This document shows, in pieces, positions 52,291 through 61,637 of a DNA stretch of 64,000 bases (positions are counted from its first letter, which is position 1; every line of letters begins with the position of its first letter). The notes under the pieces were generated by a model that saw only the letters and a program-made list of their open reading frames with translations, did not search any database and was not told where the DNA came from. Origin of the DNA: Bacillus pseudomycoides (GTDB taxonomy: Bacteria > Bacillota > Bacilli > Bacillales > Bacillaceae_G); the NCBI RefSeq assembly GCF_022811845.1, contig NZ_CP064266.1, positions 4,526,001 to 4,590,000 of the forward strand. The letters run 5' to 3'. The translations under genes and the position numbers were made by a program.

Positions 52291-52319
52291 TTTTTAGAAT
52301 TATCAGAATACGTTATAAT
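52291..52319 (+). promoter_or_regulatory. Orphan promoter
   Basis: TTTTTA and TATAAT stand 17 bases apart. There is no rightward gene downstream before the terminator at 52365. The remaining gap from 52060 to 52290 shows nothing else I can assign. Confidence 0.45.
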
Positions 52320-52325
52320 AAATGT

Positions 52326-52396
52326 AATCAAGTTTGACCTCTCCTAATTGATGTACATATATTTGATCGGTACAATTTGTTACCGATCCTTTTTTT
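52326..52396 (+). ncRNA. Candidate small RNA of about 70 nt
   Basis: Bounded by the orphan promoter and a perfect terminator: GATCGGTA, loop CAATTTGT, TACCGATC, then C and eight T bases (52365-52397). The T-run is only on the plus strand, where no gene precedes it since fabH, so the hairpin is not explained by the neighbouring leftward gene. No ribosome site with a start codon is seen. Confidence 0.45.
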
Positions 52397-53447
52397 ATTG
52401 AAGCTTTTCGCCTTCTTTTTGAATCATTGAAAATACAAACTCCGCGTCTCGACCCACACCACAAAGAAGCGCAGATCCTCTTTGATGTTGCCAGGGTAAT
52501 CCAATATAATATAACCCTTGCACCCCGCTAACCCCTCTCGTATGAATGGGGAATCCTACTTGATTCACTGCCCCTTCTATTTCAATCCACTGGTAATCTG
52601 GTATAAACCCTGTAGACCAGACTACATTCTGAACATGGCATTTGCTACCATCTGAAAAAACTACTTTATCCTGTAATGTACTTACGACTTTTGGTTTTAC
52701 TGTTATTTCCCCATTACGGATGAGCTCCTTACATTCAAAACCAAATATAGGATCTTTCCGCTTCTGAAACCATCTTCCCCGCCTTGTATTGGTTCCCGCA
52801 TATAATAATCCTATTTTCTCAAGCCAGGCAAAAATACTTTTCCCCATTATTGTAAGTGGTAAAAATGGAAAGGAGTGACTTACCGCAATCGTAACCTCGC
52901 GAGATTTTGCAAGTTCTACTGCAATTTGTGCACCTGAGTTTCCTCCCCCAACTACAAGAACTGCTCCTTCTGGAATTTGCTTTGGTGACTGATATTGTGA
53001 AGAATGAATTTGAAAGATGTCATTTGAAAGATTTTGAGAAATGGAAGGAATGAAAGGTTCATCAAAAGCGCCTGATGCGATAATAACACGTTTGGATTGT
53101 AAAATTTCTTTCGAAGTATAGACTTCAAACTCATTTCCTTTCTTTCTTATTTTTGAAACATTCATATTTAACCTCACCGGTATGGAAAAACGTTTCGCAT
53201 ACGCTTCTAAATAATTTGCAATTTCATCTTTACTAGGAAATTCATTTTGGTTTCCATTTAACCTCATACCTGGCAATGCACAATAATCCCTTGGTGTAAA
53301 CAATTGTAAAGAATCGTATCGCTTTCCCCATGAATCACCAATCCTCTTCCCTCCATCCAATAAAACAAAGTTATAGTTTCCTTGCTGCAAGTAATATCCC
53401 ATAGCTAAACCTGCTTGACCAGCTCCTACTATAATTACATCTAACAT
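52395..53447 (-). CDS. Flavin-containing monooxygenase-like oxidoreductase
   Basis: 350 residues. FAD loop VGAGQAGLAMGYYL near residue 6 and NADPH loop VVGGGNSGAQIAVEL near residue 166, with ATG-like WSTGFIPDY near 285: the CzcO/YumC-like single-component monooxygenase layout. GAAGAGGAGGATAAGAAA precedes ATG. A TetR-type palindrome lies 30 bases upstream. The substrate is unknown. Confidence 0.86.
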   Translation of the reverse strand: MLDVIIVGAGQAGLAMGYYLQQGNYNFVLLDGGKRIGDSWGKRYDSLQLFTPRDYCALPGMRLNGNQNEFPSKDEIANYLEAYAKRFSIPVRLNMNVSKIRKKGNEFEVYTSKEILQSKRVIIASGAFDEPFIPSISQNLSNDIFQIHSSQYQSPKQIPEGAVLVVGGGNSGAQIAVELAKSREVTIAVSHSFPFLPLTIMGKSIFAWLEKIGLLYAGTNTRRGRWFQKRKDPIFGFECKELIRNGEITVKPKVVSTLQDKVVFSDGSKCHVQNVVWSTGFIPDYQWIEIEGAVNQVGFPIHTRGVSGVQGLYYIGLPWQHQRGSALLCGVGRDAEFVFSMIQKEGEKLQ

Positions 53448-53475
53448 TTTCTTATCCTCCTCTTCACCACTTAAA

Positions 53476-53495
53476 ATATGAATGATTGTTCATAT
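53476..53495. promoter_or_regulatory. TetR-type palindrome upstream of monooxygenase gene
   Basis: ATATGAA and TTCATAT are perfect seven-base arms around TGATTG. TGAATGATTGTTCA resembles operators bound by TetR-family repressors. No tetR gene lies next to it in the window. Confidence 0.5.
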
Positions 53496-53580
53496 ATTCA
53501 TATGTTTTAATCAATCATATAAATTTTCTTTTTACAAATCAAGGAAAACAATTCTTTTTCTACTCAATATGTAAACATAA

Positions 53581-53635
53581 AAAAGCACCATCTTAGTGAT
53601 AAGAAACTTTCCCTTACCACTAGGATGGTGCTTTT
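53581..53635. terminator. Long hairpin terminator
   Basis: AAAAGCACCATC with TAGTG pairs to CACTA and GATGGTGCTTTT. It lies about 120 bases beyond the stop at 53755 and would stop leftward transcription. Confidence 0.78.
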
Positions 53636-53754
53636 CAAATTTAAAAGATAAACAATCTATGCTACAACATCCACATACTTTATATTCGCATTACTTCTCA
53701 CTAGAAATCACTAAAACTACTTCGGATCTTCGGTTTGTTTTAATCTCAAGATTG

Positions 53755-54492
53755 TTATCCCATCCTTCCAGTTCGTAACGCCACCGCCCAATCATTTCGC
53801 CCATTACAACCTGCACTCTCTGCCGCTTTCTCCCAATCGTATGGTAATGAAATTTGTTCGATAATCCACCGTTCTGATTCCTTTTCCATAACTACATAAT
53901 TAGCGTGTGGTGATCCTGATTCCATTTTATGAAGAATCGGTAAGTCATCTTTATATGCAGGAAGTCCTACACTCCCTGGATTGATAACTACTTTCCCGTC
54001 TGGTAAATATACAACTCTAGGAATATGAGTATGTCCACATACAATTATTTTTTGCTCTATGTTTTGAAGGTGTTTCATAATTTCATCTGTAGTCTTCAAT
54101 ATCCCGCCATCTTCTGTCATGTTTTCTAGCAAATATATTTCATCTGAATCTGGTGTTCCATGACAGAAAAGAATATCTTCCATAATATATTGAGAAGGAT
54201 GTTCCTTTAGCCAATTTAAATACTCAGTTGTTAATAACTTTTTCACTTCATTTAGAGTAACTGATGAATCTTGTACCAGCTCCCACAACATTCGATCACA
54301 GTTACCTCTAATATGATTCATCTTATGCTTCATTAAAATCTTGATTGTTCCTATAGGATCTAAGGGACCATACACACTATCCCCTAAATTAAAAATCAAA
54401 TCAACATTACGACGTGAGATATCTTTTAATACCGCTTCTAACGCAAAACTATTTCCATGAATATCTGAAATAATAGCTATTTTCTGTTTCAT
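53755..54492 (-). CDS. Calcineurin-like metallophosphoesterase (YfcE type)
   Basis: 245 residues from the ATG at 54492, where the family opening KIAIISDIHGNSFALEAVL begins. Metal-binding blocks are SDIHGN, FNLGDSVYG, IRGNCD, FCHGTPD and CGHTHIPRVV. It hydrolyses phosphodiesters or small phosphates. The ribosome site is weak; an in-frame ATG 15 bases upstream is possible. Confidence 0.86.
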   Translation of the reverse strand: MKQKIAIISDIHGNSFALEAVLKDISRRNVDLIFNLGDSVYGPLDPIGTIKILMKHKMNHIRGNCDRMLWELVQDSSVTLNEVKKLLTTEYLNWLKEHPSQYIMEDILFCHGTPDSDEIYLLENMTEDGGILKTTDEIMKHLQNIEQKIIVCGHTHIPRVVYLPDGKVVINPGSVGLPAYKDDLPILHKMESGSPHANYVVMEKESERWIIEQISLPYDWEKAAESAGCNGRNDWAVALRTGRMG

Positions 54493-54548
54493 AGGGGTAC
54501 CTGCCATTCTGAAATTCCAATACAATCTTCCAAAAATTTACACTCGGT

Positions 54549-55241
54549 TTATTTATAAACATCCGCCGCAAGCTCTTTTAAAAGGCCGATGTTTGTCACT
54601 TCAAAGTACCCATTATTCTTTCTAATTACACTTTTATCACAAAGAGTATTTACTGTTCGTAATAAATGCCTGTAGCTTGTTCCTAGCAATTCCGATGTCT
54701 CAGTTAAATTCCCATTAAATATAATTCTTTGTTCATTATGAATAAGTCTTTCTCCAGTCACAAGAATATAACTTGCTAACCTATTCTCAAGAGGATACAG
54801 TAAATTAATCGTACTGTTTTTTGACAATCTATTTAACTTATGAGACAACGAACCACAGATACACCTTAAAAAGGTTGCATCCTGAAGCAATCGTTTTCTC
54901 ACCTTTTCTAAAGGGATTCCAATGCAATAAGAGTCTACCATCACTTGTACATTTGAAGCTGTTTTTTGCGAGTGGATTAATTCAACATCTCCCAATATTT
55001 GCAAGCTATCATAAAAACATAATAATACAGATTTCCCATTACTTAATGTGTTATAAGCCTTCGCTTTTCCTTCAACAAAGAAATACAGATAGTGAATATC
55101 TTCATTCTCCTTACAAATATGCTCATTCTTTTTAAAGAGTAATAGTTCCATATATGATTTCATATCATTGCTAAAAAATGATGCAATTTTATTCTTTTGC
55201 ACATAATCATCTAACTTATGAGAATTACATATTTTCTTCAT
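54549..55241 (-). CDS. Crp/Fnr-family transcription regulator
   Basis: 230 residues from the ATG at 55241 (AAAGGTGGGGGATGT before it). A cyclic-nucleotide-binding-like beta-barrel (about 20-130, FFVEGKAKAY) is followed by a helical dimer region and a winged helix (LTETSELLGTSYRHLLRTVN). There is no N-terminal Fnr cysteine set, so it does not look like an oxygen sensor. It is divergent from a DUF606 transporter pair, with a perfect 20-base palindrome between. Confidence 0.88.
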   Translation of the reverse strand: MKKICNSHKLDDYVQKNKIASFFSNDMKSYMELLLFKKNEHICKENEDIHYLYFFVEGKAKAYNTLSNGKSVLLCFYDSLQILGDVELIHSQKTASNVQVMVDSYCIGIPLEKVRKRLLQDATFLRCICGSLSHKLNRLSKNSTINLLYPLENRLASYILVTGERLIHNEQRIIFNGNLTETSELLGTSYRHLLRTVNTLCDKSVIRKNNGYFEVTNIGLLKELAADVYK

Positions 55242-55294
55242 ACATCCCCCACCTTTGTAACTCATATTAATTATAAAGAAAATTTCTTCCTTTC

Positions 55295-55314
55295 ACTATG
55301 ACATATGTCATAGT
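55295..55314. promoter_or_regulatory. Crp/Fnr-type operator
   Basis: ACTATGACATATGTCATAGT is a perfect 20-base palindrome in the gap between the regulator and the DUF606 genes. Its centre is about 42 bases before the start expected from TACATT at 55335-55340, the usual place of an activating Crp/Fnr dimer. Confidence 0.75.
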
Positions 55315-55369
55315 AGCTCACGATTTAATCATGATACATTACATGTAAATTTATAAAGGGGGAACGTCA

Positions 55370-55792
55370 TTGTATAATTTACTCTCAATTATTATAGGTG
55401 CTTTCATCGCCATTATGATCCCTTTAAATGGGATCTTATCTGAAATAACAGGTAACTATACATCTAGTGTAATGATTCATATTGTTGGGTTAGTTGCCAT
55501 TGTCATTGTTTTGCTTGTTAGCAAGTCCAAACTTCGCATGCAAAAAGGGATACCACTTTATCTTTATAGCGCAGGGGCTATCGGTGTATTTACTGTATTG
55601 TTTAGTAATATAAGTTTCACAGCACTTGGCGTCTCTATTACAATCTCTTTAAGTTTACTTGGGCAATCTGTTTCATCTATTATTATCGATCATTTCGGCT
55701 TATTAGGTATGAAGGTCGTGAAATTTGAAAAGAAAAAAATGTTTGGATTACTTCTGATTTCTTCAGGAATCGTTGTAATGACTATTTTTTAA
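55370..55792 (+). CDS. DUF606/YdcZ membrane transporter, first subunit
   Basis: 140 residues, five hydrophobic segments, TTG start with AAAGGGGGAACGTCA before it. Half-size members of the DMT superfamily (PF04657), typically encoded as pairs; here a second follows directly. The LLGQSVSSIIIDHFGLLG block is characteristic. Likely substrate-specific export, unknown. Probably activated by the divergent Crp/Fnr protein. Confidence 0.85.
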   Translation: MYNLLSIIIGAFIAIMIPLNGILSEITGNYTSSVMIHIVGLVAIVIVLLVSKSKLRMQKGIPLYLYSAGAIGVFTVLFSNISFTALGVSITISLSLLGQSVSSIIIDHFGLLGMKVVKFEKKKMFGLLLISSGIVVMTIF

Positions 55793-55806
55793 TGGAGGAT
55801 GAAACT

Positions 55807-56271
55807 ATGTTATATATTTGTATTGCCATTTTAGCCGGAATTTCTATTGTAGTTGCAAGAATTATTAATGCTAACTTAGCAGCAAAGATTGGAATTTTCC
55901 AAGGAACATTTTTTAACTATATTACAGGACTGTTTTTTTCTTTTTTATTTTTACTCTTTAGCAATGAGTCTCTTCACGTATCAACTGCAACATTACAATC
56001 TATACCATTTATCGTATATTTAGGAGGTTTAGTTGGTGTTATTGTAATTGTATTATCAAACTATATTACTCCTAAAATCTCATCTTTCTATTTAACGTTA
56101 TTAATTTTTGTAGGGCAATTGTTTATGGGGGTTATAATTGATTTCTTCACATCAAATGATATATCTATCGGTAAAATAATCGGGGGCTTTTTAGTATTAC
56201 TTGGACTGACTTATAATTTAATACTGGATAAGACGTACGAACCTATGAAAAATAATCAAGTGCAGCTCTAA
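55807..56271 (+). CDS. DUF606/YdcZ membrane transporter, second subunit
   Basis: 154 residues from the ATG at 55807 (AATGGAGGATGAAACT before it; the earlier ATG belongs to the end of the first gene). Five hydrophobic segments with the LIFVGQLFMGVIIDFF family block. Together with the preceding protein it should form a heterodimeric transporter. A terminator follows. Confidence 0.85.
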   Translation: MLYICIAILAGISIVVARIINANLAAKIGIFQGTFFNYITGLFFSFLFLLFSNESLHVSTATLQSIPFIVYLGGLVGVIVIVLSNYITPKISSFYLTLLIFVGQLFMGVIIDFFTSNDISIGKIIGGFLVLLGLTYNLILDKTYEPMKNNQVQL

Positions 56272-56288
56272 CAACATTTTAAAAATAG

Positions 56289-56329
56289 AAAAGGAATAAA
56301 TTCACTCTCTTAGGACTTATTCCTTTTTT
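56289..56329. terminator. Bidirectional terminator
   Basis: AAAAGGAATAA and TTATTCCTTTT pair around an 17-base loop; the T-run continues rightward. Shared with the convergent MFS gene. Confidence 0.75.
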
Positions 56330-56347
56330 ATAAGAACTCCTCCAAGT

Positions 56348-57598
56348 TCAACACATCAACTTTGCCTCTTCTTTCACAGATTGCCTTCTAAAAACAAGGA
56401 ATTTCAATGCAATAGACATAATCATCATTCCGATTCCACAAATGATAAAAATAACATGTATAGAAATAAATATAGACAAAATTCCAAATACAAAAAGAGA
56501 TATTGTATCTGCTAAATAAAGCAAAACTGCATTAAAACTGAATCCTCGCCCTAACATGTCTTTTGGTACGAGTTTTTGTAATATGTATACCCTTGTTAGT
56601 CCTGCTAACGGTAGACCAATCCCGACTATACATACTCCAACAAAGTAAAATGAAATATTAAATGTAAATCCAAGCAAAAAGATCCCAATCCCCCAAATGA
56701 TCGAAGCAATTATATAAATAGTTAAATCTAACTCCTTCCATATGAAAGGAATAATCATATTTGTAATGATTATGATACATCCGAAGAAACCTTGAATAAC
56801 ACTATAAACTTCTTTACTGTCTTTCGTGAACTCCCCCAAAGATACGAGTAATCCGACTTTCCAAACCCACGTATTCATGAAGACCATTGTAAATGTAAGA
56901 AGAAATAAAAACGTGATTTGTCTATTAGATTTCATCCAAATCCAAAATTCACGTAATGAGAGAAATACTTCCTTTACATGTTTTCTTTTTGTGGCCATCA
57001 CGTCTTCAGTTACATTCATTTGAACAAGAAAAAGAGCACTTATGAAATATGTAATCGCATCGATTGTAAAAAAGTGAATAACACCTACTGTCTTCATTAA
57101 TAGTACGGAGAAAAATGGGCTAAGTACAGTAATCCCCCTTGTTATTGAATCGTATAAACTATTCGTCATATTCCGTTGTTCCATAGGGATTATCATTGGT
57201 AATAGCGCTCTGTGTGCCGGATTAAAGAAACAACCGCAACATTGAATAAAAAAACTTATGATGATCATGTATGTGTAGGTTAAAACATCGAAGTAGTAGC
57301 AGAAGACAAGAGACAAAGTAAGAGGAATACGGATTATATCAATCATAATGAGCAATTTCTTTTTCTGCACCCAATCAGCAATCACACCGCCCACTAGTCC
57401 AAACAATAGATAAGGAACTGTTGTCGCAATTACCATTCCTGTTGTATATAATTCTGATCCAGTTAAATCATAAGCAAGAAAGACAAATGCCAATCCCGTT
57501 AATATATCGCCTAAGCTAGAGACTCCCCCTCCCAATAAGTAATACATTACATTTTTATTTTTTAAAATCGTTTTATACAATAGCCTCTCTTCTTCCAT
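56348..57598 (-). CDS. MFS transporter (MFS_3/EntS-like)
   Basis: 416 residues with about twelve hydrophobic segments. LTGLAFVFLAYDLTGSEL, GLVGGVIADWVQKKK and NPAHRALLPMIIP are typical of the MFS_3 efflux group. I see no ribosome site before the ATG; a TTG five codons on has GAGAGG before it, so the start may be later. The substrate is unknown. Confidence 0.84.
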   Translation of the reverse strand: MEEERLLYKTILKNKNVMYYLLGGGVSSLGDILTGLAFVFLAYDLTGSELYTTGMVIATTVPYLLFGLVGGVIADWVQKKKLLIMIDIIRIPLTLSLVFCYYFDVLTYTYMIIISFFIQCCGCFFNPAHRALLPMIIPMEQRNMTNSLYDSITRGITVLSPFFSVLLMKTVGVIHFFTIDAITYFISALFLVQMNVTEDVMATKRKHVKEVFLSLREFWIWMKSNRQITFLFLLTFTMVFMNTWVWKVGLLVSLGEFTKDSKEVYSVIQGFFGCIIIITNMIIPFIWKELDLTIYIIASIIWGIGIFLLGFTFNISFYFVGVCIVGIGLPLAGLTRVYILQKLVPKDMLGRGFSFNAVLLYLADTISLFVFGILSIFISIHVIFIICGIGMMIMSIALKFLVFRRQSVKEEAKLMC

Positions 57599-57617
57599 AT
57601 TTTATTTCGAAATACAT

Positions 57618-58097
57618 TTATGAAATATCTCTTCGGTAGCGAATTTTCAGATCTACACTACTTTGTTGTACAAAACCTCTTGCCTCGTAAAAAGGAATTC
57701 CTTTTTGATTCCCTTTCATTACAGAAACCCATTGTTCTGTTGCACCTTGTTCAATTTGTCTTTCTGTAACTGCGTTTAAAAGCATTGTTCCAATCCCTTC
57801 ACCCCTTCTACTAGGATTTAAATACAGCACAAAAAGTTCTCCTACTTTTCCACTTATCATCCCACCTCCACCAGCACCAACTACTTCTCCATTCTCTAAA
57901 GCAACATACCAGCCATCCCATCCTGGCATGGGCAGAGTAACTTCTTGATAAATTCGTTCAAATTGATAGAACTCTTCAATTACCGCATCGATATATTCTT
58001 TTTCTTTTAAATCCACATACGTATCACGCCAACCATCTGAGCACACTTTAGAAATCCCTTCCGCATGACAAACTGAAGCTTTTTGAATTTGAATCAT
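57618..58097 (-). CDS. GNAT N-acetyltransferase
   Basis: 159 residues. LYLNPSRRGEGIGTMLLNAV is the acetyl-CoA motif A, and GIPFYEARGFVQQ is motif B. TTTGGAGGGAATAAAAA precedes ATG. The MFS gene follows 19 bases later and may be co-transcribed. The substrate is unknown. Confidence 0.88.
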   Translation of the reverse strand: MIQIQKASVCHAEGISKVCSDGWRDTYVDLKEKEYIDAVIEEFYQFERIYQEVTLPMPGWDGWYVALENGEVVGAGGGGMISGKVGELFVLYLNPSRRGEGIGTMLLNAVTERQIEQGATEQWVSVMKGNQKGIPFYEARGFVQQSSVDLKIRYRRDIS

Positions 58098-58222
58098 TTT
58101 TTATTCCCTCCAAAAAGAATAAATTGCATGAGTTGATTTAAATTCTGAATCATTGTAAAATTATATTAACATTCAAATATCGAATATGTAAATATGAAAT
58201 ATTTATTTTTTTGGAGGTTCCT

Positions 58223-59374
58223 ATGAAAAAAGAATTTCTTACAACCACTTACTCAAAAGCAAATATTAATATCGCTACATCTATTGGAGTAAATATAGCT
58301 ACAAATATATTGCTAGTTGATTACCAAAAATTTAGTAGTACAATGACTTCTCCCTGGATAGGAGAGACTGTACCTAAGCTATCTCAAACATTCTATGAAA
58401 CATTACTTACTTTGCGCTCCGTATTCGCTCACGGTGCAATACTAAGAGAATTTCTTGTAAAAAAATTAGATTTGACTGATTCTACACACATAGAATGGAA
58501 ACCTTTCATTTCTTGGTGGGAAAGTCTATCTAGGGAAGAAATTGAAGAATTAATTACATATGCAATTATTGAAAATATAAATTACTATCACACTAACTTA
58601 CCTAATGACAAAAAAATAGATCAACTGTTACATGGCATTCAACTTAATGAAGAAAGTTTATCTCATATATCTACACGGAAAATCGCTTTAACTGTGGTTT
58701 TAGAAAGCTGGGGAATCACATCTACTGAAAAAAAAGTGTCCTTTTTTCTAGATGTAAATGCGGTAAAAATAAAAATAATCGCCCTATTAAAAGACTTTTG
58801 GAAAGCTGCATTTGAACCTGTATGGCTCAATTATTCAAGTACTTTGCAGCAAGAAACTGTGCAATTACAATCTATTCCTACTCATTCATGTAAAACAAAT
58901 GATGAAATTGTTTTTTTAATAACTGGATTATACCCTGACAGTTCATGGATTGAAACAATTCGTTCTTCCAAAAACATTACTTTTATTCCAACACTGCATA
59001 TGGGAAGTTTCTTATCTATTTTTAAAGTAGATGAAGTACTCTATATTTTATTTGAACCGAAATCAACACCTAAACAACAAAATACTGAATCCAATACTCT
59101 ATTGAGTATTGATGAAATCACCCCTGCTGTTACTGCTTTAGGCGATCAAGCACGTTTAACTATATTAACGGCACTTGCCAATCATCAAGAATTATTTGCA
59201 CAAGAAATTATTAATGAGACTGGATTACATCAAAGTACGGTATCTCGGCACTTAGCTGTACTAGAAAGCGGCGATTTTCTTCATGTGAGAAAAGAAGGTA
59301 AAACGAAGTATTATTCGATTAATAAAACTACGGTTGAAAAAACAATTACTTTTTTAAATCATATAAAACGTTAA
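58223..59374 (+). CDS. ArsR-type regulator with long N-terminal domain
   Basis: 383 residues from the ATG at 58223 (TTTGGAGG before it). The last 85 residues are a winged helix of the ArsR type (LGDQARLTILTALANHQELF, then TGLHQSTVSRHLAVLESGDF). No CxC metal site is visible. The N-terminal 300 residues form a mixed helical and strand domain seen with DUF5937-like regulators. It probably senses a ligand there. The stop codon lies inside the arm of a 21-base hairpin. Confidence 0.8.
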   Translation: MKKEFLTTTYSKANINIATSIGVNIATNILLVDYQKFSSTMTSPWIGETVPKLSQTFYETLLTLRSVFAHGAILREFLVKKLDLTDSTHIEWKPFISWWESLSREEIEELITYAIIENINYYHTNLPNDKKIDQLLHGIQLNEESLSHISTRKIALTVVLESWGITSTEKKVSFFLDVNAVKIKIIALLKDFWKAAFEPVWLNYSSTLQQETVQLQSIPTHSCKTNDEIVFLITGLYPDSSWIETIRSSKNITFIPTLHMGSFLSIFKVDEVLYILFEPKSTPKQQNTESNTLLSIDEITPAVTALGDQARLTILTALANHQELFAQEIINETGLHQSTVSRHLAVLESGDFLHVRKEGKTKYYSINKTTVEKTITFLNHIKR

Positions 59375-59416
59375 TCAAAAATAGAGAAAGCTGCGCTTTC
59401 TCTATTTTTGATTAAC
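59370..59416. terminator. Very long perfect terminator
   Basis: The arms at 59370-59390 and 59396-59416 are 21 bases each and perfectly complementary around CTGCG (GTTAATCAAAAATAG... and its reverse). They include the ArsR gene stop and serve both directions. Confidence 0.92.
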
Positions 59417-59438
59417 CTATATACCCGAATACTATATA

Positions 59439-59846
59439 TTAAAACGCTACAAAAAACGGTTGCTCTTTTTCATTTAAACTTTTTATGATTCTCTCTTTAA
59501 AATTTGACCATGTAACCATCTGTAAAGCCTCTTCAATCGTAAAGAATCCGACTTCTAAACTCTCACTACTTGTTTCTAATTTACCCCCGATCGGTTTTGC
59601 TAGCCAACAAGTCGCACAAACACCTAAACTTAGATTTTGATATATACCGCAGAACCTCGTCACATGAATATCAATCCCTGTTTCTTCTTTCACTTCCCTG
59701 ACAGCAGCATCTTGAATGGACTCCCCTTCTTCTACCTGCCCTCCTGGTTGTTCCCAGCCTCTACGCGGGCCACGAATTAACAGGATCTTCCCTTCATCAT
59801 TTAAAACGACTACACCTGCTGAAACATAGTGTTTTGGATTACTCAT
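59439..59846 (-). CDS. NUDIX hydrolase
   Basis: 135 residues. Nudix box GGQVEEGESIQDAAVREVKE plus ETG near residues 35-57. GPRRGWEQPGGQ before it is typical of small MutT-like enzymes. AAAGGTAGGTAG precedes ATG. A single gene; the substrate is unknown. Confidence 0.9.
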   Translation of the reverse strand: MSNPKHYVSAGVVVLNDEGKILLIRGPRRGWEQPGGQVEEGESIQDAAVREVKEETGIDIHVTRFCGIYQNLSLGVCATCWLAKPIGGKLETSSESLEVGFFTIEEALQMVTWSNFKERIIKSLNEKEQPFFVAF

Positions 59847-60012
59847 AGGAACTACCTACCTTTCTACATATCTGCATTCATATTTATACTAAACCAGAGT
59901 ATAAAATAGTAAATTTGCTGTAGGTTTAGAGTGTATTGAAAAAGAGATTAATCAAAACATCCTATTCTTATGTTCGATTCGAGTTCAATACCTTTCATCA
60001 AAAAAATAAATA

Positions 60013-60040
60013 CCCTTTAACTATAATAATAGCTAAAGGG
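60013..60040 (-). terminator. Hairpin terminator of the aminotransferase gene
   Basis: CCCTTTAACTAT and ATAGCTAAAGGG pair with one mismatch around AATA. On the minus strand a TATTTATTTTTTT run follows. Confidence 0.78.
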
Positions 60041-60108
60041 ATATAACAGTACGACTTTATTCTAACGCCACAATAGTAAATAGAAGAGAGAATAAGCATT
60101 TACTACAA

Positions 60109-61323
60109 TCAGCTTGTCAATGCGAATGATTTTTCGATACAGGAAATAAACTGATGAATAAATTCATCGATTTCTGCTTTTGTAATAATATATGGGGGAA
60201 GTAAACGAATCGTATTTCCGTTTGTAACGTCCACAAGCATACCCTTATTCAGTAATTCTAGCTGTAGTTTTTTTACGTTTTTATTCGTGTCATGAATACT
60301 GATTCCAAACATCATTCCACAATGACGTACTTCTTCGATAAAAGAGGAATTTTCCTTCTGGATTTTTTGAAGTTTTTCATTTAAATATAAGGACATTTCA
60401 TAAGACTGTTGCATTAAACCATCATCCATTAATGTTTTTAATACAGTTAATCCTAAAGCCGTACCAATTGGTGAATGTGCGAATGTTGTTCCGTGATCAC
60501 CTGGTGAGAATATATCATAAAGTCGTGGACCTACTATTATTCCCCCTAAAGGTGTACCGCCTCCCGCTCCTTTACCAAATTGAATAATATCAGGTGTAAT
60601 ATCAAAATGCTGATAAGCAAACAATTTTCCAGTTCTCCCTATCCCACTTTGCACCTCGTCAACAATAAATAACACATTATACTGTCTGCAAAGCTCTTCA
60701 ACACCTTTTAAATATTCACCCGACAAAGGATATATCCCACCACTTCCTAATACTGGCTCTAGCATAATAGCAATTGGATTTTCCTTGAGTATGGTTCTTT
60801 CTAGTTCCTCTAAATTCTCTCGTTCCACTTCATATACAGGAATAGACGTACGCGGAAAATTTTGATATACACTTTCTTGTCTTGTAAAGTGAAGAGCACC
60901 TAATGTACGTCCATGAAAACTTTCTTTTAGTACAATTACTCCATCACGTTTTTGATTTGTTGTATGTCTGTACTTGTGGATTAGTTTTAAGGTTGCCTCG
61001 GTAGCCTCCGCACCAGAGGTTGTATAATAGACTTTCCCATCTTTTAAAGAATAATTGACTAATTTTTTGGCGTATTCAATAGCAACTGGGTTTAAAAAAT
61101 GAAAGGGAAGATGTAAGCATCTTGTAACTTGTTCAAAGGTGGCTTTTATAATATTAGGATGATTGTAGCCTAATATATTCACTCCTACACCAGAGAATAA
61201 ATCAAGATATTCTTTACCATTCACATCATAAAGCTTACAACCTTCACCCTTTTCTATAGTAACCGGTATGCGGTGGTACGTAGACATTACATATTCTTTA
61301 TCTAATTGAGACCAATCTGTCAT
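60109..61323 (-). CDS. Class III pyridoxal-phosphate aminotransferase (ArgD-like)
   Basis: 404 residues. GVGVNILGYNHPNI, YYTTSGAEATEATLKL and FHGRTLGALHFT, then FIVDEVQSGIGRTG and the PLP lysine in IQFGKGAGGGTPLGG. This is the acetylornithine/4-aminobutyrate transaminase group; arginine genes are absent, so another amine or omega-amino acid is probable. CTAGGAGG eight bases before ATG. It lies 315 bases beyond ddl; that gap (61324-61637) is AT-rich with no gene I can support. Confidence 0.88.
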   Translation of the reverse strand: MTDWSQLDKEYVMSTYHRIPVTIEKGEGCKLYDVNGKEYLDLFSGVGVNILGYNHPNIIKATFEQVTRCLHLPFHFLNPVAIEYAKKLVNYSLKDGKVYYTTSGAEATEATLKLIHKYRHTTNQKRDGVIVLKESFHGRTLGALHFTRQESVYQNFPRTSIPVYEVERENLEELERTILKENPIAIMLEPVLGSGGIYPLSGEYLKGVEELCRQYNVLFIVDEVQSGIGRTGKLFAYQHFDITPDIIQFGKGAGGGTPLGGIIVGPRLYDIFSPGDHGTTFAHSPIGTALGLTVLKTLMDDGLMQQSYEMSLYLNEKLQKIQKENSSFIEEVRHCGMMFGISIHDTNKNVKKLQLELLNKGMLVDVTNGNTIRLLPPYIITKAEIDEFIHQFISCIEKSFALTS

Positions 61324-61637
61324 GCATGATTCCTCCTAGGTGTAATCATATTATCTTTACATTTTCCAACACAAAATTTCGGTACAACTTCTGAATTGAC
61401 TACACTGTCATCCAATTTACATGTTAGAAAAAATATATGAGCATAGAATTTTTGTTTACTCCCCTTTTCAATAACCTTATATATTTCGCGAATAATAGAA
61501 AAAACGAAATACTTTTTAGTTCATACAACTATCAAAATCTTTGTATATTCACATAGGGCTAAATAAACTGAGTAACTAGAAATGGTGTTTTTGTTAGAAT
61601 TTTAAGATTTCAAATCATATTTTAATTTTATACACTA

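Noticed and set aside
61320..61520. Frame ending in ATGA overlap with the aminotransferase start
   Set aside because: On careful reading the frame is open for only 26 codons upstream of the stop and has no start with a ribosome site, so the overlap is probably chance.
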